Assembly: GCA_001940855.1 (NCBI GenBank)
Contig: MSGS01000031.1
Span: 150,867-214,866 of the forward strand
Source: Christensenellaceae bacterium Phil1
GTDB lineage: Bacteria > Bacillota > Clostridia > Christensenellales > CAG-138
DNA length: 64,000 bases
Reading direction: 5' to 3'
The notes beneath the pieces were generated by a model. It saw only the letters and a program-made list of their open reading frames with translations, made no database searches and was not told the DNA's origin. Positions 27,099 to 34,442 of the stretch are shown in pieces. Every line of letters starts with the position of its first letter. Positions within the stretch are counted from its first letter, which is position 1. The translations under genes and the position numbers were made by a program.

Positions 27099-29233
27099 GC
27101 CTTTAGGTCCTCCATGTTAGGATATTCTATCCTGTCGTGCATAAGACCTGCGAAGGTCTTGAGAAAGCTCTTTTCGATTTCTGATATTTCGGCGATGGTC
27201 AAGGGTGCATTGGACATCATGTTCTCATTCTCGTTCAGCTTGCCCCATATTATTTTGTGCACCATCTGTTCAACCGCGGCGCTGTTGGTATCGCCCAGCG
27301 ACCTTACGGCAGCTTCGCATCCATCGGCCATCATTACTATTGCGCTTTCCTTTGTGGAAGGGCGGTTTCCGACATAGCGGAAGCCCTTTTCCTTCACGGT
27401 CTCGTCCGCCTGTTTAGCCTTGAAATAGAAGTAAGTCATAAGCGAATTGCCGTGATGTTCGCCGCATATTTTTATGACTGCGGAGGGAAGCTTATATTTA
27501 GTAAGCAGTGTTACGCCGTCCTTTTGGTGGGCAATTATGGCCTGCGCACTTTCGAGCGGAGGCAAAGAATCGTGTATATTCTCGCCATTCTTCTGATTCT
27601 CTTTGAAGTACAGCGGCCTTCTCAGCTTGCCTACGTCGTGATAATACGCGCCAACGCGTGCAAGCAGCGGATCCGCGCCTATGCGCTCGGCCGCGCCTTC
27701 GGCAAGCGCGGCAACATTTATGCTGTGCTGATATGTGCCGGGCGCCTCCACCATAAGCTGCCTTAAAAGCGGATGGTTAGTGTTGCTCAACTCGTTCAGT
27801 CGTGCTGGTGTGGCTACGTCAAATAAAGTTTCCCATATGGAAAGCGAGCCTGTAACCAGCAGAGCGCACAGTATTGCGCTGCCGAATATCCACGCAAGCG
27901 ATTCCATAACGCCCAAGAAAGCAGTTTTCAGCATGAGCTGAAGCGCGACCATAACAAGCGCCGCGTAACCGCCGCCAACCGCGCCGGCAGCTATCATGGA
28001 TGCTCTGCTCTGCGCTTGTTTAAGCGCAAATATTGCAGCAAGACCGGAAATGGTATTGCATATTATCATAACGGCGCAATGCGAACCGAGTATGCCGCTG
28101 CCGCTCCCGCCGGCCATGATGCCGAAAAAAATGCTCAAAAGCGCGGTAAGCGCATACGCTGTGCCTTCGCCGACGAGCAGGGAACAAAGCATCACGGGTA
28201 TGAGTATGGGCGTAAAGCGGTAATCCACGCGGTTGGTAAGATATGCAAGCGCGCATGAAAGCATTATAAGCACCGCAACTATCGCCATTTGCTTTATACT
28301 TGAAAGCGTTTCTTTTTCCATGAAGCGCATGTATACGGCGAACAGCGCGAAAAGCAAAAGCGTTATAAGCAGCACGCCGAAGGTAAGATTGGTATTGCTG
28401 TCCTCCCCTTTAACAAGATCCATGCTTTCAAGCAGAGCAAACTGGGATTCACTCACTATGCTGCCCTTTTCAACAACGACCTGGCCCTTTTTTACGACTA
28501 TTGGCTCAACGCTCTCTATTGCCGCGGCATGCTCGGCTTCCGTTGCGGAAGCATCTATGCTGAGCGTAGGCTTGAGGAATGCATCGAATACCTGCACCGC
28601 TATTTTTTTCAGGCCGGAAGGTATTGCGCTCATTGCGTTTATCTCCCGCGTGCAGCTTGAAACAAGCCCATCGCGCCCTTCTTCCGATACGCCGGCTTCA
28701 AGCGCAGTGTCAAGCTTGGACATTGTGATGTCCTTGAGTGTTTGCAGCTGATCGTCCGTAGATGAAAGCACGGCAAGAAGGCTTGCTTCGTCTATGGCGG
28801 GAGATACGCTTGAGCACAGCGCCGCTTTTGCGGAAGCTGAAAGCGTTTCGCCCCATTGTGCGGCGGACGCGGGAATATCCGCATCCTCCGGAATATTCGC
28901 AGCTGCTTTGCCGTAAAGCTTATCTATTCCGGAAAAGAAATCCTCCGCCCCGCGTTTATATTCGCCTATTTTGACGGAATCGATGGCATATATGCTGCCG
29001 GTTTCCATGCGCGCCTTTTCGCGCATTATTTCGGTGTTTATCTCGTCAACAGCTTCGCATGTGGCAAGAATTGTCGCGGGGGATGCCTCCCCCACCTTTA
29101 CGTCATAACGTATTGGCGTGAGCATGCCCTTCACGCACACAAAAGCTATTGCAAGCGACAGCGCAAGCATACCGAGTGAAATCAGTCTTGCGTTTTTCTT
29201 CGTGATCTGTTTCGGCGCTTCCCGCTTTGTCAA
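27095..29233 (-). CDS. pgpH: PgpH-like membrane HD phosphohydrolase (7TM-HD)
   Basis: Degrades c-di-AMP in the family's characterised member. 712 aa: N-terminal helix about 14-36, large extracytoplasmic 7TMR-HDED-type domain (about 37-280), seven membrane helices (about 290-480), then the HD domain with HSINVAALAE, the metal pair in YYHDVGKLRRP and AIIAHQKDG. Gap to phoH is 18 bp. The pgpH-ybeY-cdd-era order is conserved in Bacillota. Confidence 0.94.
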   Translation of the reverse strand: MTKREAPKQITKKNARLISLGMLALSLAIAFVCVKGMLTPIRYDVKVGEASPATILATCEAVDEINTEIMREKARMETGSIYAIDSVKIGEYKRGAEDFFSGIDKLYGKAAANIPEDADIPASAAQWGETLSASAKAALCSSVSPAIDEASLLAVLSSTDDQLQTLKDITMSKLDTALEAGVSEEGRDGLVSSCTREINAMSAIPSGLKKIAVQVFDAFLKPTLSIDASATEAEHAAAIESVEPIVVKKGQVVVEKGSIVSESQFALLESMDLVKGEDSNTNLTFGVLLITLLLFALFAVYMRFMEKETLSSIKQMAIVAVLIMLSCALAYLTNRVDYRFTPILIPVMLCSLLVGEGTAYALTALLSIFFGIMAGGSGSGILGSHCAVMIICNTISGLAAIFALKQAQSRASMIAAGAVGGGYAALVMVALQLMLKTAFLGVMESLAWIFGSAILCALLVTGSLSIWETLFDVATPARLNELSNTNHPLLRQLMVEAPGTYQHSINVAALAEGAAERIGADPLLARVGAYYHDVGKLRRPLYFKENQKNGENIHDSLPPLESAQAIIAHQKDGVTLLTKYKLPSAVIKICGEHHGNSLMTYFYFKAKQADETVKEKGFRYVGNRPSTKESAIVMMADGCEAAVRSLGDTNSAAVEQMVHKIIWGKLNENENMMSNAPLTIAEISEIEKSFLKTFAGLMHDRIEYPNMEDLKA

Positions 29234-29251
29234 TTCGTATGCACCTCCTGC

Positions 29252-30256
29252 TTAGTTCTTCTTATTGTACGCCTTATCATATGCGCTTATTATGCGCTGC
29301 ACCATTTCGTGCCGAACCACGTCTTTATATGTAAGATATATCTGGGAAATACCTTCCACGTCCTTCAGTACGCCAAGCGCATGCATAAGTCCGCTCTTCC
29401 TTTCGGGCGGAAGGTCTATCTGCGTTATATCTCCCGTAACTACCACGCGCGATCCTTCGCCGAAGCGAGTCAGAAACATCTTCATCTGCTCTATGGTGCA
29501 GTTCTGCGCTTCGTCAAGAATTATGTATGCATCGTTGAGCGTGCGCCCGCGCATATATGCAAGCGGTGCAACTTCTATAACGCCGCGCTCGGAAAGATTC
29601 TTAAACGTTTCCGGGCCAAGGAAGTCATAAAGCGCATCATAAAGCGGCCTAAGATAAGGATCGACCTTGTTTTGAAGATCGCCGGGCAAAAAGCCCAGCT
29701 TTTCGCCGGCTTCAACCGCGGGGCGGGTAAGAATTATCTTCTCTACCTCCTTGTTCTTATATGCCAATACGGCCATTGCAACGGCAAGATATGTTTTGCC
29801 CGTGCCGGCGGGGCCAACGCCGAACACTACCGTATTGCGCTTGAGCGCATTCACATATTTCTTCTGGCCAAGCGTTTTGCACTTTATTCGCCTGCCCTTG
29901 GCGGTGAAGGCCACAACGTCGCTTTCAAGCTCAGTAATAAGGTCCGCGTTTCCTTCTTTTGCCAAATCAACGGCATAGCGTATACGGCTGCGGTCCACGT
30001 TTTCGCCGCGACGCACGGTTATAAGCAGCTTGTCCACAACCGTTTTGGCAAGCTCCGCTGCCTCGGCGGAGCCTTCAATGCGTATGCAGTCGCCCGCGGC
30101 AATTATACGCGCACCGGTTTCGGCGCTTATTACCTTCAGGTTTTCGTCGAACACGCCGAAAAGCTTTATCATCTCGTCCATCGATTCAACGGCAGACTCT
30201 GCGGTGCAAAGCGCTTCGGTCGCTTCACTAAGGTTCATTTCGTTATTGTTGTCCAT
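29252..30256 (-). CDS. phoH: PhoH-family ATPase
   Basis: Cytosolic P-loop ATPase, probably acting on RNA. 334 aa from ATG 30256, 5 nt after GAGG; an upstream ATG at 30277 lacks a good site. N-terminal KH-like part, Walker A GPAGTGKT, Walker B YIILDEAQN, and TGDITQIDLP. It overlaps the 3' end of yqfD by 14 bp. Confidence 0.94.
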   Translation of the reverse strand: MDNNNEMNLSEATEALCTAESAVESMDEMIKLFGVFDENLKVISAETGARIIAAGDCIRIEGSAEAAELAKTVVDKLLITVRRGENVDRSRIRYAVDLAKEGNADLITELESDVVAFTAKGRRIKCKTLGQKKYVNALKRNTVVFGVGPAGTGKTYLAVAMAVLAYKNKEVEKIILTRPAVEAGEKLGFLPGDLQNKVDPYLRPLYDALYDFLGPETFKNLSERGVIEVAPLAYMRGRTLNDAYIILDEAQNCTIEQMKMFLTRFGEGSRVVVTGDITQIDLPPERKSGLMHALGVLKDVEGISQIYLTYKDVVRHEMVQRIISAYDKAYNKKN

Positions 30257-31421
30257 ATATACCTCTTGCCTCAGCAATGTTTTCCTCTGTCATTATTCTT
30301 ATTATGGCCGTTACGGCGTCGTCCGCATCCGTTTCATACTCGGTATGCTTGGATATTATTGTGGCGCTGTGCGGGATAAGCTCGTTCAGCTTATCCTGAG
30401 CCTTTGCCGCGGCGGCCTGCTCAAGCTCCTGCCTGCTTGCGGGAGACTGCTTCACTATGGTTTCCTGCCGCAGGCGGCGTTCCGCTTTCAATGGCAGTAT
30501 GCAGCCGGTCAGTTCATATTCACATACCGTTTCATCGGTATAGCTTGCGTATTCCGGTTCATCGGCAATGCATATGCCAAACAGCTTTACGGCGTTGTAA
30601 TATGCCTCTGTTCCGCTGAGCGAAAGCTTTTCTATTGTCGGCCCTGCCTTGGCAGAGACTACATATATAACATTTGCGCTTACCGCTCCGCGTGCCGCCG
30701 TGGTTATAAACCCAAACTCATCGTTCCTCAATATTCCGGAAACAAGCTCCTGCCCTTTTACTACAGCATCGCCAACGTTCACCTTGGCTTTGCCGTCAAT
30801 AACCTTCAGTTCGGTTACTATTCCGTCCTTAGCGGCGTAAAGGCTGGTAGGTTCCGTTGACTGCGAAGTATCGGGCTTTGTTTCGCCCGCTTCGGATATC
30901 TCTATTTTCAGCACCACGCCGCTTATGCTTACACCAGCCCATGCTATGCGCTCATCCGTAGCCATGAGCCTTTGACCCAAGGAATACGTTGCAACGGCGC
31001 GTTTATGCGTTCCTATGCCCACGCCCATGTCCTTAAGCGAGGCTATAAGCTTATCGGCATCCACCCTGTCGCAGCCGGAAACGTCCACTATCCATACATA
31101 GCGCGACGCAGCTATTATAAGCGCAAGCACAACCATCCAGCCATACAGCAGCGCCTTCCTGAAACGAAAACGCGAAAGTGAGACCACCGCGCCGCGCTTG
31201 GCGGCTATGCTTATCCTTACGCCGCATTGACGTACGATGGGCCGGAGTGCATAGAACGTGGCGACGGATACGCATGCACGCACGCTTTCGCTTCCGGTGC
31301 GCCTAACGTGCCAAATGTCTCCACCGCTTTGCACCACGCGATTGAGGAACCGTTCAAGGTTCTTGCCTTTGATATCAATAATAACATATCCCGAAAGATA
31401 ATGCCATACGCCAAACCTCAT
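30243..31421 (-). CDS. yqfD: Sporulation protein YqfD
   Basis: Membrane protein of the mother cell needed for efficient sporulation in Bacillus. 392 aa from ATG 31421, chosen for GAAAGG 7 nt upstream; another ATG 21 nt earlier has no site. N-terminal YqfD signature (LSGYVIIDIKGKNLERFLN), transmembrane helix about 85-105, then a FtsQ/POTRA-like extracytoplasmic domain and a short beta-rich module (AAKDGIVTELKVIDGKAKVNVGD-type). Downstream of yqfC, as is usual. Confidence 0.9.
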   Translation of the reverse strand: MRFGVWHYLSGYVIIDIKGKNLERFLNRVVQSGGDIWHVRRTGSESVRACVSVATFYALRPIVRQCGVRISIAAKRGAVVSLSRFRFRKALLYGWMVVLALIIAASRYVWIVDVSGCDRVDADKLIASLKDMGVGIGTHKRAVATYSLGQRLMATDERIAWAGVSISGVVLKIEISEAGETKPDTSQSTEPTSLYAAKDGIVTELKVIDGKAKVNVGDAVVKGQELVSGILRNDEFGFITTAARGAVSANVIYVVSAKAGPTIEKLSLSGTEAYYNAVKLFGICIADEPEYASYTDETVCEYELTGCILPLKAERRLRQETIVKQSPASRQELEQAAAAKAQDKLNELIPHSATIISKHTEYETDADDAVTAIIRIMTEENIAEARGIYGQQ

Positions 31422-31461
31422 AGGCTGCCTTTCAAAATGCATTTTCTTAAATATTTAACGG

Positions 31462-31746
31462 TTAGTTTTCAAATGCAACCGATTTTACCCTGCCGTTTAT
31501 CACGGCGCGCTCGCTTCTAAGCTCACCTAAGGACAGATTTTCGCCCTCGATTCGCACTATGCCGTATGCCGTGCGCAGCCGTATGAGTGATTCCGTGCAT
31601 TCAAATACGCCCTTATAGTTTTCTATGCTTGCAAAGCTGTCCGCAATAATGCATATCTTTACCGTATCGCCTATTGCTTCCAGCGGAATATCCATTATTT
31701 GGCCAACCCTGTGGCCAAGCCTTATCATACGCCTTGGTTTTTTCAT
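31462..31746 (-). CDS. yqfC: YabP/YqfC-family sporulation protein
   Basis: Small sporulation protein of the yqfC-yqfD pair. 94 aa from ATG 31746; motifs IENYKGVFECTESLIRLRT and GIVRIEGENLSLGEL match the family. The start is uncertain: ATG 31770 lies in the loop of the sigG terminator, ATG 31746 lies just after its T-run with GGGGG in the stem as ribosome-binding site, and ATG 31728 (88 aa, AAGG close by) is clear of the hairpin. Any start gives the conserved core. Confidence 0.85.
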   Translation of the reverse strand: MKKPRRMIRLGHRVGQIMDIPLEAIGDTVKICIIADSFASIENYKGVFECTESLIRLRTAYGIVRIEGENLSLGELRSERAVINGRVKSVAFEN

Positions 31747-31748
31747 AT

Positions 31749-31783
31749 AAAAACGCCCCCATACAGCCATTGTATGGCGGGCG
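31749..31783 (-). terminator. Strong terminator after sigG that reaches into the yqfC leader
   Basis: 12-bp stem with one bulge (CGCCC-CCATACA / TGTATGG-GGGCG), 5-nt loop, then TTTTT on the minus strand. The T-run ends 2-3 nt before a candidate yqfC start. The GGGGG that could serve as ribosome-binding site is locked in the 3' arm. Confidence 0.8.
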
Positions 31784-31809
31784 CGGCGCGGTTATGCTTT
31801 TAAGCTGTG

Positions 31810-32583
31810 CTATACATATTTTCTCATGCTTTTAAGCGCGTTCTTTTCAAGGCGGGAAACCTGCGCCTGGCTTATGCCTATTTCCTCGGCAACCTCCATT
31901 TGCGTTCGCCCGTGGAAAAAGCGTAGTTCTATTATTCTGCGTTCCCTGTCGGCAAGGCTGTTAAGGCCGTTGCTTATGGCTATTGAATCCAGCCACTTTT
32001 CGTCCCCATCCTTATCGTCCCTTATTTGGTCCATAACGAACAATGCATCGCCGTCGTCGTGATACACGGGTTCATATAACGAAACGGGGTCCTGTATGGC
32101 TTCGAGGGCGAAGGCAACGTCCTCTTCCTTCATATCGAGCGCCTTTGCTATTTCGCCAAGCTTAGGCTCGCGTGAAAGCTCGTCCATCAGCTCCGTGCGC
32201 TTCTTCAGCGCCTTATATGCCGTGTCTCTTATGGAGCGGCTTACCCTTAGTGCTGTGTTGTCTCGCAGGTATCGACGTAACTCTCCAATGATCATAGGAA
32301 CGGCATAAGTGGAAAATCTTACCTGTAAATTTATGTCAAAGTTATCAATTGCTTTTATAAGGCCTATGCAGCCTACCTGAAACAGATCGTCCATCTGTTC
32401 CCCGCGGCCGGAGAAGCGCTGTATTATGCTGAGCACAAGCCTAAGGTTTGCACCTATGAATTCCTCCCTTGCCGCGGTGTCGCCTGCCTTTATTCGGCCA
32501 AGCAGCTCCCTGCTTTCGCTCTGCGTGATCTTCGGCAGCTTGGACGTATCCAGTCCGCAGATCTCAACCTTGTTAAGCGCCAT
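31810..32583 (-). CDS. sigG: RNA polymerase sigma-G factor
   Basis: Late forespore sigma factor. 257 aa with the diagnostic N-terminus NKVEICGLDTSKLP, region 2 (DDLFQVGCIGLIKAIDNF, RFSTYAVPMIIGELRRYLRD), region 3 and region 4 helix-turn-helix (TQMEVAEEIGISQAQVSRLE). The SpoIIGA/sigE genes that often precede it are not in the window; instead tcdA and spoIIID lie upstream. Its leader folds into a hairpin that holds the ribosome-binding site. Confidence 0.97.
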   Translation of the reverse strand: MALNKVEICGLDTSKLPKITQSESRELLGRIKAGDTAAREEFIGANLRLVLSIIQRFSGRGEQMDDLFQVGCIGLIKAIDNFDINLQVRFSTYAVPMIIGELRRYLRDNTALRVSRSIRDTAYKALKKRTELMDELSREPKLGEIAKALDMKEEDVAFALEAIQDPVSLYEPVYHDDGDALFVMDQIRDDKDGDEKWLDSIAISNGLNSLADRERRIIELRFFHGRTQMEVAEEIGISQAQVSRLEKNALKSMRKYV

Positions 32584-32585
32584 AT

Positions 32586-32613
32586 GAGCACCCCCTCAAG
32601 AAACTTGATGCTC
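32586..32613 (-). promoter_or_regulatory. sigG leader hairpin presenting the ribosome-binding site as a bulge
   Basis: Minus strand: outer stem GAGCA / TGCTC, inner stem TCAAG / CTTGA, 3-nt loop. The five unpaired bases between the 3' arms are GGGGG (32595-32591), 7 nt before the sigG ATG, i.e. the probable Shine-Dalgarno. The hairpin ends 2 nt before the ATG. This would limit translation; a leader hairpin with that effect has, to my knowledge, been described for Bacillus sigG. Confidence 0.6.
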
Positions 32614-32659
32614 TTATGGTTGCCTTACGGGGTTGATGTTATTCCGCGATAAAAAGCCG

Positions 32660-33382
32660 TTAATGACAATTAAATGCGATGTCTTCTATTACCTCGCCTG
32701 CCAATATAAGCCCGGCTGTGCCGGGAACAAATGCTATGCTGCCCGGTGTTGAGCGCCTGCGCGGGTCTATATCCGCGGCGTTATCGAAGCGGGGCGTGAG
32801 CGGTTCTTCTTTTGAATATACAACCTTCAGCTTGGCTATGCCGCGCTTTTTTAGCTCCCGCCTCATTACGCGCGCAAGCGGGCAGACGGATGTTTTGTAT
32901 ATGTCGCTCACTTCAAAACCGACAGCGTTAAGCTTATTGCCCGCTCCCATGCAGCTTATTATCCTTGTGCCGGCGCGGCTTGCAAGTTCGATTATCAAAA
33001 GCTTAGACGATATAGTATCTATCGCGTCTATAACATAATCAAACTTGGCAAAGTCTATGATATCCTTATTGGATTCATCATAGAAGCAATTCAGCGCAGT
33101 TATGCGGCAGTTTGGGTTTATATCCTTGGCACGCGCGGCCATTACCTGCGCCTTCGGAAGGCCCACGGTTGAATCGAGCGCGATAAGTTGGCGGTTTATG
33201 TTGCTTTTTGCAACGATATCGCCATCTATAAGCGTGAGCGAGCCTACGCCGCTGCGTACAAGCGCTTCCGCGGCATATGAGCCAACGCCGCCAACGCCGA
33301 AAAGGACCACGTTGGCGTTATTCAGCCGCGTGAGTCCTTCACTGCCTATCAAGGCCTGAGTTCTAACAAATCTTTCTTCCAT
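32660..33382 (-). CDS. tcdA: tRNA threonylcarbamoyladenosine dehydratase TcdA
   Basis: E1-like ATP-dependent enzyme that cyclises t6A37 in tRNAs. 240 aa with the nucleotide-binding motif GVGGVGSYAAEALVRSG, DGDIVAKSNINRQ, and FDYVIDAIDT. Lies between spoIIID (39 bp gap) and sigG (76 bp gap) in the same direction. MoeB/ThiF relatives are excluded by length and by the RFVRTQALIG start. Confidence 0.93.
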   Translation of the reverse strand: MEERFVRTQALIGSEGLTRLNNANVVLFGVGGVGSYAAEALVRSGVGSLTLIDGDIVAKSNINRQLIALDSTVGLPKAQVMAARAKDINPNCRITALNCFYDESNKDIIDFAKFDYVIDAIDTISSKLLIIELASRAGTRIISCMGAGNKLNAVGFEVSDIYKTSVCPLARVMRRELKKRGIAKLKVVYSKEEPLTPRFDNAADIDPRRRSTPGSIAFVPGTAGLILAGEVIEDIAFNCH

Positions 33383-33421
33383 GAGCGACAGTATACTTTA
33401 TGCCGACCGCTTTAGCAATAG

Positions 33422-33721
33422 TTATAGTATTATAGGCTTGTTCTTTTTTGATGCTTTGTTATTTTTAGCGGGCGCTTTGCCCTTATATTTGATATATGTT
33501 GCCATGCCGCCGCGGATATGGCGCTCACTTTTGTTTTTATCAAGTATTGCGCGCACGCGCTCCGCCATGTCTGCATCTATGCCTTTTAAGCGAACCTGCA
33601 TATCGTGATGAACAGTAGATTTGCTTATTCCGAATTTGCTTGCGGCGGCCCTTACTGTTGCTTCGTGCTCCACTATGTATTCCGCCACGTTCATAACGCG
33701 TTCCTCAATATATGCGTACAT
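33422..33721 (-). CDS. spoIIID: Sporulation transcription factor SpoIIID
   Basis: Mother-cell DNA-binding regulator acting between sigma-E and sigma-K. 99 aa. Helix-turn-helix TVRAAASKFGISKSTVHHDM and the conserved ERVRAILDKNKSERHIRGG segment. The C-terminal 25 residues are Lys-rich. A 14-bp hairpin covers part of its ribosome-binding site. Confidence 0.96.
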   Translation of the reverse strand: MYAYIEERVMNVAEYIVEHEATVRAAASKFGISKSTVHHDMQVRLKGIDADMAERVRAILDKNKSERHIRGGMATYIKYKGKAPAKNNKASKKNKPIIL

Positions 33722-33728
33722 GTGATCC

Positions 33729-33761
33729 CCCTCAAATAAGCTTTGCTAAAGCTTATGAGGG
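33729..33761 (-). promoter_or_regulatory. spoIIID leader hairpin overlapping the ribosome-binding site
   Basis: Minus strand: CCCTCA + TAAGCTTT pairs with AAAGCTTA + TGAGGG (14 bp, 2-nt bulge, 3-nt loop). The 3' arm contributes GAGGG of the GAGGGGG that lies 5 nt before the ATG. It lacks a U-run, so it looks like a translational control element, not a terminator. Confidence 0.6.
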
Positions 33762-33794
33762 TACGGCGCGCATAATGACCGAAGGGCTTAATAT

Positions 33795-34442
33795 TTATTG
33801 CGCACTATCGCCGCCGGCCATGCAGGCAGATGCGGCATATACATGCGCGGCGCCCTTTGATTTAAGGGCTTTGGCGCATTCGTTCATTGTTGCGCCGGTG
33901 GTAAACACGTCGTCTATTATAAGTATTCGCTTATCCTTTACGCTGTCGTCAGAGGAAAAGGCGTTCTTCATGTTTTCCGCGCGCTGAGACCTGTCCAGTT
34001 CACGTTGGCTTTTTGTGTCCTTTATTCGCACAGCAAGCGATTCGTCAAGCGTAAGACCATATTTTTTACAAAGTTCGCGGGCAATGAGCGCGCTTTGATT
34101 ATAGCCGCGCTTTTTTAATTTGTTCGGGTGCAGCGGCATAGGCAGCACAGCGTCTATCTGCCAATCCTTTGGCAATTCTATAAGCGAAGCAAAGAAACGG
34201 CAAAGGTAGCGCGCATCGTTATATTTATAGTTGTGTACAGCGGCTGCAATATGCTCGGTGTAATGCACGGCGCAGTAGATATTGTCTATAAAACCGCTGC
34301 CGCCTATTATGCCGGCGGGCTGTATCAATGCCGCGCATTCGGCACAAAGCCCATGTATATCGGCATGCGCCTCGCTGCCGCATATGGCGCAGGCGAGATT
34401 CGGCGGATATATTGCGTCAAGTATCGTCTCTGTCAGTCGGCT
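33795..34442 (-). CDS. comF: ComF-family phosphoribosyltransferase-like protein
   Basis: 215 aa from ATG 34442, 6 nt after GGGAG; a start 33 nt earlier is less likely. N-terminal zinc-finger (CAICG...CAEC), then a PRTase domain with PLHPNKLKKRGYNQSALIA and the PRPP loop ILIIDDVFTTGATMNE. In competent bacteria ComFC takes part in DNA uptake. It overlaps recD2 by 26 bp, so the pair is likely cotranscribed. Confidence 0.9.
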   Translation of the reverse strand, partial: SRLTETILDAIYPPNLACAICGSEAHADIHGLCAECAALIQPAGIIGGSGFIDNIYCAVHYTEHIAAAVHNYKYNDARYLCRFFASLIELPKDWQIDAVLPMPLHPNKLKKRGYNQSALIARELCKKYGLTLDESLAVRIKDTKSQRELDRSQRAENMKNAFSSDDSVKDKRILIIDDVFTTGATMNECAKALKSKGAAHVYAASACMAGGDSAQ

